Below, piece by piece: positions 24,075-42,100 of a stretch of 64,000 nucleotides of DNA. A program made the position numbers and the translations under genes. Position 1 is the first letter of the stretch, and every line of letters starts with the position of its first letter. The notes beneath the pieces were generated by a model. It did not search any database and was not told where the DNA came from. It saw only the letters and a program-made list of their open reading frames with translations. The stretch spans positions 5,088,001 through 5,152,000 of the forward strand of contig CM024180.1 of assembly GCA_013433145.1 (NCBI GenBank), in the 5' to 3' direction. The DNA is from Ascaris suum (taxonomy: Eukaryota > Nematoda > Chromadorea > Rhabditida > Ascarididae).

Positions 24075-24094
24075 TGCAATAAACCTGAACATAT

Positions 24095-25693
24095 ATAGAT
24101 TTCATAATAGCGAAAATTAAGAGAAAAAACTATGGAAATGCGAAAGCAACTTCGCTCTCTTTAACATCTGCTCGTTACGTCACAAATGAACGAAAATCGA
24201 CGAGAAATGCATGAAGCGTCATTTTGTTTTGTTACGAAGAACACCAATCAACGAACAACTTTTTAAGCATTAACTCGAGAGCGATTGCGCCGTCGCACTC
24301 ACTGAATGATAGACGATGGGACGATTCACCACTTATTAATTAGAGGCAAACTGGAAAATTCTCGTCGAACCTCCTACGAGATATGAGAAAAGATGAAAAA
24401 GGAAGTTTCCTAGGCGAATGATGTGCGCTCCATGGAATAGGGGGGTGAGTAGGAAGTGGGGGGAAGGGGGAGATTCGTGGAAGGACGGAAGGGGATTGAG
24501 GCCAGGAAAAGGGAGTTGAGGAGGGATGCTAGATATTGTTAAAACGATTATGAAAAAATTTTGAGTGTGACTTTTCGCCTTTCATATGAAGATTTGAAAT
24601 TAGAATATCCACTTTTATAGAAAGAAATAAAGAAATTAGCACTGCTCATGCTCGAAGCAGTATGAAACGATAGCCGAGAGGAGCATTAATAAGTGAGCGT
24701 TTGCTTTAGAAAACTCGATATATACCCATTTTCTAATGAAAAAAGCTAAATTGTAGAAAAAAAAAAACTCAATTGCCACTTGGCACATACTTAAAAGGAG
24801 CAATCCTTTATTCAAATAGTACCAATGAAAAAAATATCGAATGAATGGAAATTTTTAGAGAATGATTATTTTTCACTTAAATTCCAAACAGCAATAATTT
24901 AGCAATGAAACAGATTAGTTAATTTAAGCAAAATGTTTCTGCAAGAAAAAGATCATTTAACGAGGAAAATTAAAGTGAATAAGAAATATTGAATCTTTAA
25001 AGACCATTAAGTAATTTTTGAAGTTCAATTTAATGACATATTTAAAGGTTTATTCGAGTAATTTGCATTATGATTAATGATGAACGTATTTATCGTCTAA
25101 TGATTAGTTCTTATAATCTCTAATGAATGGAGTAATTAGTAAATTTTATCAAAGAATTTCAACGATTATTTCTCGATTGTTGATGTGTTACACATAACAA
25201 AAATGAGCACTAGTAAATTTTGTCGAGAAAATTTTTACAGCTCTATTAATAGTAAATGTGTTATGCATAAGAAAATCGAACATTCTGCAATAACTAGGTA
25301 AAGAAAAGATTATATTGCAAAATAGTAATTCCTTTCGTTATGTGGAATATTTGTTTTTCGCGAATTTTTTGCCTTTTTATATTTCAAACCGTTATATCAT
25401 TTCAATTGAATGGGTTATTGCTTAGAAACGCATCAATTCTTTATTTCAAAGGATACTTGCACCTTAATGCTTCATTATTTCATTGTTAGGTGATCGAAAC
25501 AAACGAAAACAGTGACGGGGTTTTGATTTTATCAGACTAATGCATATAAAATTTCTTAGTTAACACATTCAATCATTCAATCAAAGCATATAGATAGTTT
25601 GAATATCTAGATGAATGTAATTTGTAAAGTTAATAATGAAAAATGAATAATATTTTCTGTACTGGTATAAACTCGCTGCGCAAATTTATTCAC

Positions 25694-25732
<39 letters not shown>

Positions 25733-27000
25733 TTATATTTATTTAATTAAATTAAATTAAATTAAATTAAATTAAATTAAATTAAATTAAATTAAATTAA
25801 TTTATTTATTATCTATCTATATATCTGTTTGCTTACTTATTTGTTTATAAATTCATAAATTAATTAATTAATTTAATCACTCATTCATTCACTTATTTAC
25901 TGAACCACGCGTACGTACTAGTGCGTTTTTCCTCAATAATTATAATACATAAATTCAATGATATGCTCAAATATGTACATATATGAGTTTGCATATTTTT
26001 AAACGATGTACATTTAAAGGCGCATTTAAAACGTATTTAAGGAAACAAACTCAATATACCAATAGTATTTCACCTATCAAAAAAAACCACAAATTTCGAA
26101 CCTCACGACTGGATGTTGGGTGAATGAAGGAGCAACGCTCAATTGAACTCAATTATGTCGAACTTCAAGTTGCTCTTTTTTCTCGACTGAATTTTCCACA
26201 GTCTACAAGAGTGTTTTCAAAGTACTTCAATTATACCGGATACTGGATAGCGCCATTCAAAAAACTATCGAATTAGGCCGATCGATTATTGATCTTCCGG
26301 TTTTTCCATCAAAAATCGATTTCCTATTAGTTTTATATAATGGCTTTTTCTCGAGTCCGTTCTGAGCACTTCTCTTGAGCACAAGTGTCACATTATGAAA
26401 TATTTCGGGCCTCACGATTCTAACGACAATGATTCGTTTTTTTTTCCTCTCACTGTAATTGCAATCGGATCCATCTTCCTCAATCTTTGTACGTTATCAT
26501 TGATGATAGCTGACCTTATATAACATTAATAAGGACCACAGCTCCGAGAAATTACAGTGAGAAACATCCGAACGTGTGAAAAAGTTTCGACACATAGGCT
26601 TAGTTATCGGAATTGGAGCGACACCACTGTAAAGAGATTTCGATGCCAAAATAATCGATGCAATCGTTATTCACTTATAAGGAATACAGTCTATCTTGAG
26701 TAGTATGCTTACCGAACTCAACGTAATATCCAAAGTTTTGTGGCATCTTGCCGTTGCACTTTAATAATTCATCTATTCTCATGTACTCGCAAAAAACACT
26801 AAGCATAAACAACAATGCATTCAAAATTGAAATAATTCAGCCGTTGAATGCAAATTTTCAAGGTAATCTTTTATATTTATTACTCCTTTGGCAAATTTAC
26901 TACCTACGAAACAATTTGAGATGTGCCATGTGATCGAATAAAGCTGAACACCGCGCTCAACAATTTTGCCTGCTTTAGCTTCAACTGCTCCTGAGTTCAA
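24095..27000. other. very AT-rich non-coding stretch
   Basis: No gene seen. A purine-rich, G-rich tract lies at about 24440-24530, compound simple repeats at 25694-25803, and otherwise low-complexity AT DNA. Confidence 0.6.
25694..25803. repeat. compound microsatellite (TTTA)n then (TTAAA)n
   Basis: Ten or so copies of TTTA at 25694-25733, then twelve or so of the pentamer TTAAA at about 25744-25803, followed by degenerate TTTA and TAATTA units. Confidence 0.95.
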
Positions 27001-27019
27001 ACAATCTAAAGGGCAAACG

Positions 27020-27107
27020 CAGCACACAGACATAGACACGGACACAGACACACAGTAGTAGACATACGCATACACATGCATGTACAAGCGAATACACGTA
27101 CATGCAA
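27020..27107. repeat. imperfect CA/ACAC-rich simple repeat
   Basis: Degenerate ACACAGACA and CATACACATGCA units. The long minus-strand frames across it (Cys/Val-rich) come from the repeat and are not genes. Confidence 0.75.
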
Positions 27108-27151
27108 GCATATTTGTCAGCACGAGCACTTGCTCGTGCAGACAAATATGC
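27108..27151. repeat. 44-nt near-perfect palindrome (foldback)
   Basis: GCATATTTGTC, A, GCACGAGCA, CT, TGCTCGTGC, A, GACAAATATGC. This forms an 11-bp and a 9-bp stem separated by one A/A mismatch, with a 2-nt centre. The centre is too tight for a normal pre-miRNA loop. A cruciform site or a fold-back element end is more likely. Confidence 0.7.
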
Positions 27152-27534
27152 ACACAGACCGACGGCAAATATCATAATGCTCTACTATAAGAGCATATAA
27201 ATGATGAGCAAAATCTATGGATAGAATAAAAATCGATTCTTCAAAGTATGGGCACCAGAGTTGGCAAAATAAGGTTAAACAACCAAAAGAAGTAAATTAC
27301 GACAGAGAAGAGAGCATTTTTAGGTGGAAGCAGCATGAAATGTTCACCATTTTATTCCACTTGGAAAAGATTTCCCTGATAATGTTGGAAATTAGAATGG
27401 TCACCAAAAAACTAAGAAAAACGCAACATTTTAGACAGCGTTGTATTTTAAACATGGCCATTGCTCTTAAGCCACTTTAGCTACTTCAATATGCAAAAAA
27501 CTCGTAAATTTCCTCGAAGGAATCTCATCACTTT

Positions 27535-27712
<178 letters not shown>

Positions 27713-29207
27713 CAAAATAAAATTCATCAAAACGTGCATAACAAAATGAAAACATAAAATGTGAGCATTCCAGTCTGTGTTATGAATTCCTTTGTGAATA
27801 CAATAACACCGAATTGTGAGACGCTGGTGACAGCAAACGAGCGGGTTTTTTCCTGCAATGAAGTGCTAATCGTGCATATAATCTCTGCCTGTCAACACAA
27901 AGCGGTTCTGATCAACAGCGGAAAAAGCTCATTGCCTTCTTGCATAAAATTGGAATTCGCTAAAAAGACGACATTTGTATTTGTAATTCTTTCTCGAAAC
28001 AAATGAGAAGTGTTGAATAAGTTTGAAAAAAAATGCAAGTATTCACTGGTAAACGAAGCTTATTTATGAACTCATGCAATGATGTAAACCCGTCTGGAAG
28101 TGACCATCGAGATTCGTTTTTGCAATGAAGTTTCAGTTTGGCTAACATGAGCATCCAATAACGGCAAATGTATTCCATGAGTTTTTCAAATTCGTTGGTG
28201 TTGAAATACTTCACATTTGGCAACCGCCTTAACTTCAAATGACCTATATGTTCCAATAGCTCATGCTTTTTTCTTACATTTGAATTTGAACTTTTTCGAC
28301 AATTATGCAATGCTGCATTCCGCATATTAAGCCAATATGCGTTTGCAGTTTTTTTTTCTCGAAATTTTTGATAGCTTCACGCCCAGATTTTGGCAACGTG
28401 CTAACCTAGGTGGTCTGTGTGATTCAACCAATCGAACATTTTCGACTTGAAAATAGTGGACCAAACAAAGCATTTCAATTTTTCCGCATTCCTCAACTTT
28501 ATACATAAATTTTTAGTCTGCTGTCGAAATTTCATATTTGGAGCGTTAAGAATGGGTTAGAAAAGTCCAACTCCCTTTGTTCGACGAGGACAACCGGAAA
28601 TACCGTGGTTGGACATGCTTGATAGACCGAGTAACAAAAGTCAAATTAGAGATTGCAATAATTCATGAAGTAATTTGCAACAATCTGTTGATTTGGTTAA
28701 GCGATGGTTCTATGCGCTAAATGGAAAATTAGCTGCCACAATGGTCGTTCGTGATTAACGACGGTTGTTTGTTCAAGTTAAAAAATGCTGTCTGGTTAAG
28801 CAGTGGTAACGCCCATAGCGATTCATCCATGCTAGTGACTTTCGCCTTTTCCGATATGATTGTACACTTTGCGTTTTTGAGTAGAGATTATTCATTCAAT
28901 TCATGAAATCGGCTTGGTCTTGTTGGATTTTGGTACATTTAAGCGCATCGAAATGTCGAACTTAACAAAGTTCTCTACTCTATGAACACTTCCTCAAATA
29001 AAATTGCCTCTTCGCTTTCGAAACAAACAATCCCCTTGCTCAATCAAGTCCTCTCGCATAAAACATGCAGAACTTGAGACAAATATTTGATATTTGTTTT
29101 CAAGCATATAACAGAGAAGTGCTATTGTATGACTTAATAAAATTATCGCAAGAAACCTGTCAGACTTAGCTTCGATCGCTCTCATCATTTAAACTTCACA
29201 ATATTAG

Positions 29208-29383
29208 GAAATAGATTGCCCTCACGGTTTAAACCGAAGCGGTCTTCCGCACGATTGGGTTTATTGCGTTCTCATGAGCACGTTCACCACTGCTTCATTG
29301 TGGGCGTCTACATAGATGTGTACGGAGAATCAGTGATGATGAAGTTCTATGGCATTGCCGCAAGTGAAACTTCGGCAGGATAG
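29208..29383 (+). other. exon-like open segment, unassigned
   Basis: Follows an ATATTAG acceptor-like site, stays open for about 57 codons and ends in TAG. Local GC is raised, and the tail reads GVYIDVYGESVMMKFYGIAA, which looks protein-like. No family is recognised and no upstream exon was found. It could be a terminal exon, a pseudogene fragment or chance. Confidence 0.2.
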
Positions 29384-32300
29384 AGAGGTCCCATCTTTAA
29401 CAGCACTTATCTATTCCTTTACGGCAATAGAGTTAGCTTTTTACCAAATTTAAACCATCGTGTAAGAATTTATGTGATAAGAGAAGTTGGAAATCTGCAG
29501 TGATTAATGGAGGGGGTTCTATCATTGTCCACACAAAAATTTTCTAGTCGAAAAATGCCTAATATTCCATGCGACACATTTCATTATTGATGAGTTTCGT
29601 TGTGGTGTTTTCTGCGACATCGAAACATCGCAAATAGTTTGTACGTTTATTTAAGCGAAACGAAATTTTAGATTTTTGATTAAAGGTCATCCTATTATGG
29701 TGGTAAATAAGCACTTTCAGCGATGAAAAACAGCGCAAAGGTTAGATGAAATTCATCGACTGTCGATACATCTCAGATCGCTAGAAAGATATTTTCTTGC
29801 TTCCATCTCTGAGTTTCTTTTCTAAGATATTGCTCATTCGAGATAGCAATTATTCACGCTTTCTTCTTCTCATGCGTCTCTTTTTCACACAATATGACGA
29901 AAATTTTATGCTTCAAAATTATGCATGAGAAACACATCGCCTATGAAGATAGATATTCATTCCTATACTCTTATAGCGATGCTCTTATTCTAGAGTTTCC
30001 TGGGAATAGTTTTTTGCACCGACGCGTCCTACATTTGTTGAAATCTCTCAATACTTTTCCATCCTGGAACCTCTCTTTTTTGCAGCCGTTTTTCCGGAAG
30101 AGGAGGGGTTAGAGCTGTCGAATTAAGAGGAGGATGGAAGGGATGGTATAACCGATAAGAGTTGTAATTTTTATCACCTCAGCGATCTTTTCCATAGATC
30201 TTTTCCATATTATATGCATCTCTAATCCCTACAAATTTTTTGCAGTTTTCTATGTCGCCTAGAATAACATCAAGGCGCGACTGCTTTTATTAGCTTAATT
30301 ATCCTTGTCACAGTAAAATCTTGCGCTCATTTTTCTCATTTTCGCCTATGTTATAACGCTCCCATCATTTCTTTTTCAGCGTCATTTGAGTCTTTCATAA
30401 ACGTTCCAAGGGCATTTGGCAGTTATATCTGGCCGACAATTTCTTAAAAGAGATACTCGCTTCCATCTCCCCTTCCGCTTTGCTCTCCATCCACCCCCCC
30501 CCCCCTCACTGCTTTGTGTCTATGCATGCCTTTGTTCCGTTCTAATAATTCTTGAAGAAAGCATGTCGTAATTACAATGAAAGAAAAATAGCACCATTTT
30601 ACTACGTGAATGGATTTTCAGATGACTATCAATAGACCATTCTCACCTGCTAATGAATTTTCCTTACGAATTATCTTGCCCAATCACAATTCATCGCATC
30701 TTTTATAGCTGACAACGCGAACTGAGTTCTGCAAATACCGTAAAATCTCCCTTATCCAAGAAATCGTCGCGTTTTCACACACCCTCGCAAATTTGCACCT
30801 ATGAACCGCACTATGACGTCATATTGCCTATAAATGTTCACGCAGATGCGTGTATAACTGTCGATTCAGTTATTCATGGATACCAGAGTTAAATAATCTG
30901 CATCATATATTTCTCGTTCACCTTTGCATTGACATACTGGTTTTGAAAGGAGTTCGACAGTCTAGAACTGTCTATGAAGTTACGCGCTCATGAATGACCT
31001 TGTATCAGTCGAGCTGAAAAACTTATGTAAAGAAGCAATAATGAAAATACACTTCATTGCGGATGTTTTATTATTTGTTGATAACAGCCGGAATCGATTG
31101 ATTTCATCAATATATCTGCAAAAGCGGAATCACGCTAGATTCTAGAAATCTCTTTCTTGCTCATTTAAATATGATGACATAGCAATAAATATCACAACAC
31201 TAATAAAACAACAAATCAACAACTGTGAAAGGATTGCAGGTTGCATAACCTCTCCTACAATTCCCCTACCTCCCCTCCTGCTCATCCCAAAAAAATAAAA
31301 AGCGGACTGTTATTAGTCGGAGTTTATTTCGTCATGAGTAAAAGTCACCACATATTCGCAAAGTCTTCTGTATTGTGCTAAATAAAATTATGCATGCAGT
31401 GCTTATGATGCATATATGTGGCATATAATCACTAACATACAGTTGAAATATTCGTGGATAGGAGGAAATGACGAAGAACATATCAAAAATATTGAAGAAA
31501 ACGATGCTTTTTTTTCATGAAGCGAAAAAAAAAATAAAAATTTTTGATAAATTTTTGTGAATCCAAAGGGAGCTCACATTGATTGCCTCATCTCTCGGTA
31601 AGCACATCGCCGTTGAAGAAAAAATGCTTTTCTATTGAAGCACATATTTTCAACATTCTCTGCGGGCAACCCGCAATTCCAGCTTATCTTCAAAATGCAG
31701 TTATTTATTTCAAGCTTACGAGCATATACGTTGCTGCAATAACTTGTGTGAAAGGGTGATGTGCTCTCTGAAAAATGAAAACATTTTTCTTTGCAACTTT
31801 AGTCGCTTCTCTCACTTTTTAGAGGCTTTTCCTCCTCATCACTTTCAACTCGTTCACTTCACCAACTTAGTTTCCATTCTGCATGCGGCGAGCAGATGAG
31901 TGTTGGCGTACGTTTAATGCGGCACTTTAAGTGCATCAGCGTTTGAAATTGGCCTGAGCATCGCTGAAAGACACCTTGTAAATAATTTCAACTAGCGTAC
32001 TGATCTTCAACTGAAAATTCGCTTTTCGAAAATCCGACCATTTCAAAACGTTTGTTTTCATGCGCATTTTTTGCATATGTTAAAGTTGGATGAAAGACCT
32101 CATCAAAATATATGAAGATTTTCCAAAGGGTATTCTTCGCGATTGAATGGAAATCAGTTAGATTATAAAATGCTCTCAAGGATTGTTAAATAAATATATT
32201 ATCAACGTCGTTTATCAAGCTCCAGAGAAGATGTAATGCTTCAATGTTGATACACTCCTTAGAAAATCTGAGAACAATTTTTAGCGAGAGAGTTCTCAAC

Positions 32301-33332
32301 ATCAAGCTCTGAGGAGATTCGACAGAATAACTTTGAAGAGAACACCATGTGCTTTTAATGACTGCAATTACTATACAACGTGTATGCATGAATAATGAAT
32401 GTTTAGTGATTGAGCTTCACATGTGATGAAGAGGCGAAAACATGAACGAGAAATGCCATTGTGGAGTATATTGTTGCCATTGATAACCATTGCCATGCTC
32501 TAGAGATAATTTTCATGAATGAGCAAGCCCTTCAGAATTTTCTTTTGCAACTCATGAAATTTCTTTTGCAATTTGAAAATTTTTCCTAGCAATCGAACAT
32601 CTTTTCAAGTCTATAATTTGACCTCTTCTTCTTGCATACATTATGATTATGAAACGTGGGGCGTTTTGCTAGGATAGGAGTGATTTCTGATTTTTGCAAC
32701 TACTCTCTTAACCGGAAGCAGTAATACTATATGGCTTTCAAGAATAAATCATTCAAAGTGGCTCGTTTGGTTTAGATGCACTATTGACTCAGATGAAAAG
32801 TGAAGTTGAGGCGGTGGAAATTGGCTTATTCAAAGCGAGTATAGTGGGGAGCAGGAGTTCAAGTACGTTCTTAGTTATGGTGCTAATATCGACATCTGGA
32901 GTTAGCGTAACGAATAGCAACCAAATATGTGCATGTTGACGCCTTCACTGTTTTATGCTGACATTAAACATTCAGTGTGACAATCAGTCGTCTATAAATG
33001 TGATTAAGAATAAAGCGAATATAAAAAACAAATAAAATAAATCGCTGAAAATTCAAACTTGATCTGCTCGCAATGAACATATGAAAAGATGTAACATTAG
33101 ATAAGTGTTAGAGGTAGTCATAATCTGTCATCATGCTTCTTAATGCTTGTTTAACTATGGAAAACATTTTGAAGTGGAGATAAGAGGATTCTAACGATGA
33201 TTTCGTGTGAATGCAGTCGAAGTTGTTTTTTGCGTCACTCAGGATGGCCCGCTTCTACTGACATGAACTGAATTGAATTATTTCCTTTGTAAGTGGATTA
33301 CCATTTTTTAGAGCACTCAGTTACATTTGCAG

Positions 33333-39133
<5,801 letters not shown>

Positions 39134-42100
39134 ATGAAATTTATTTATCCATCATATATGCTTAAATTTTGTTCACGAATTTTTAAAGGAACGACCGCAG
39201 CATTCGATACAATGCAATATCACAATCTACGGTACGCTGTTGATAGCTGGAATCATATGAATACGATTTATAATGAGATCAGTCTTGAAATTACCTCGAC
39301 AAGTACAATGGACTCACCGATTGATGAACAAAGTATGCTTCCGGTCTATTACTTAAATAAAACAATCTTAACTTAACTGTTGGAATGAATTTACTCTCAA
39401 ACTGGGTGGTGTCATTCTGAATCGGGATCCTAGTTTACCTGCTAAGTGAGCGAATACCATTCAAATCTGGTTTCCACCATTTGTGAAACCATTCTAGGTT
39501 GTTCCAAGAAGTGGTTTTTATATAGGGTTACTGTACTTTTAGTTTCATACATCCTACTATACGTTTTGATTCATTCCTACTGACTATGTATAACAATGTC
39601 TGATGAATAGATAGATATGCGGTCGCAATTTACATTTGGTACTCGTATAGAACGTAGCGCAGTCGCCACATTTGCGCCATTTTTCTCCATTAAAGATTTT
39701 TTGAAGAATTTTTTGACAACAGTTAAGAAATAAGAATAAATTTCATGCATAAGCGATATGCTCCTTTTTTTTCGACGATATACTATATGAATTTTTGATG
39801 TGCATAAATTGTTTATTTGGAGCAATGCAACTCCTCTGAGATACTCACTTTTAAAGAATGAATAAACAAGAATTTTAGTGTGTGATATTTTGCAAAGGAA
39901 CTTGGTTGCGGTGATTGTGTCAACAGCGCTCAATTCTCTCGATTCATCGCTTGCACAATCGATGTGTTTGCACTTTCGTATGCCTTGTCTAACACTCGAC
40001 GACAACTCACATGATGGTGATAAGTTTTTCTCGTCTATAAACACTTTAAAAAATTCTATAAATTGCTCCCCCCACTCCCGCTTACCCCCCCACCACCAGT
40101 CCGTTAGGTCGATCTATTTTTCAGCCATTGCTTGATTCAACCAATTGCAAAATCGGTAGTTAATGGTAAATGTTTTCATCAGTCAGTCATTGCTTAATCG
40201 ACTATTCGACGATGAAAAGTGGATGTGTTTAACAATAAAACTGTCGAATAGTTTGACCGAATACATTTTATGGATTGCCTATTCAGTGGCCATCGCGTTT
40301 ATAGCGGTTATGTTTCGACGTCGTATTTTAAGATGAGAAGATTTGGACATCACATTCAGCACGTTTTGAAGTCTCAAAACTTTTGCCGCTTTCATATCTT
40401 CTCAACAACACAACCATTTCTCGAAAATAGGCTAAGAGTATTTTATCGTCATAAGGACGCATTGCCGAGTTTTCAATGCAGTTTTTTCTTAGACAGAGTT
40501 AATTTTTCTTTGACGGAAAGAAATCCTTAATAGCGATACTATGCAAGATTACTTGCATTTGTCAGAAGCAATTTCAATAGTATCAAAAGAAATCTCCAAT
40601 TTCCTCATCCACTGAAAAAATCTTTTTGCAGAAGAAATATCTGAGGAGATTTTTTGCAGATATTATTGAAAACATTCAAGCGTATTTGTAAATTTGATTA
40701 TGTTTTATATCGTTAAAATATTTTAGTCAAAAAAAAATCAAGTTTAGCATTGCTGATAGCTACCACTCAATATTAAAAATGAAAATATTTTTCAGTCTTT
40801 ATCGAGAGTGGAAATATTCGTATTGAAATCCTCACATATTTATATTTATTTTCTCAATAATTTCTCTCTTTTTTTTCCTGCAATCACAGTGAAAAACGAT
40901 ATGCGAAAAGGAAACGATGTAAAGTGATACTCTCTAGGACACTATCCATTAATGCACAAGCCCAATAAAAGTAGTCAATTCTTCCATATCAACAAATAAA
41001 AAAATTTAATTCATAATTGCATGTACTAAACATATTATGATGGAACGCCAATCCAAAATGTGGAAAAACAGCATTAGTTCTTAAAACAATTTCGAGCAGC
41101 TTCTTTTGCTTTGATTTCTGTCAGGTGCAAAAGTACGTGAAATTTTTTTTTTTTTTGAAGAAAGTTTTAACGATGAATCGAGTGGGCTTCAAGAAAAGAT
41201 GGGACTTCAGAGACCACCGTAGTATGTCTGAGCAAGTGAATCTACCCATATAACCGTGCAGAACTGATATGATCAAACACAGCAGAGTGCCGAACCTCCG
41301 AAGACTCCTTCGAAAAAAAATTTAGGAATGCGGGGCGTGGATTTTTCAAATATTTTCCCGTTGTAACCTATGGTATTTGAATTATACGAATTTAGTTAGC
41401 ACGCACTATTCAGATCATTGCATTGTTTTGCTCGTTAAGGAGGAATTTGAAAGCTAGAAGCCATATGCCGCAACCATATCATCTCGTTCATACATGCACT
41501 CTCTTTTCAGTAGGATGCATTCACAGTGCCGCAAAGAGAGCTGTATGAATATGCAAAACGCCGCTTGACTTTTATCATTTATCCACTTGTTGTGTTCTAT
41601 CCATCTAACAATGTATACGTTTCAAAAAAGTTGAAACGGCAATAATTCCTTCTCTTCCTCGATCACCTCTCCTTTCGGTTTCGAGAATTCCGGAAACTAT
41701 TATAATTTTAGAGCAAGCTTGCTTCGGCGAAATTTGTAAGTATGGTTATGTAGAAATTCATTGCACGTAACCATGCGAATTAAAATCAGTTTAACGCTGG
41801 GTTTATATTTTTTAGATTCTCACTTAATATCAAAATCTACTATACCGAGGTTTTGAGCTGTTGGCTGTTGTATGTTCCGATTGTTTCATTTTATTAGTAA
41901 TTCAATTTTATTTTCAAGCATTACATAGAATAGGATCCCATCCATAAATAGTTTAATATAGCAATATGCAATATGCCTAAAAGCCTTTTTTTTGAGATGG
42001 AGTGGGAGAGGAGAATGCAGGTGAAAGTTTGAGCGAGTATATGCTCGATAATGTTAGTTACTATGCTAATTAAGATAAGTTCCTAAATTTACCCGTTGCG

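Noticed and set aside
26821..27175. 115-codon Cys/Val-rich minus-strand frame
   Set aside because: Produced by the CA-rich simple repeat and the palindrome.
27960..28325. 121-codon minus-strand frame
   Set aside because: A frame of this length is expected about once by chance in 64 kb of this composition, and no family, splice or promoter support was seen.
39577..40044. 155-codon minus-strand frame
   Set aside because: It is antisense to the receptor exon at 39879-40016, which matches a known family, and it has no recognisable domain.
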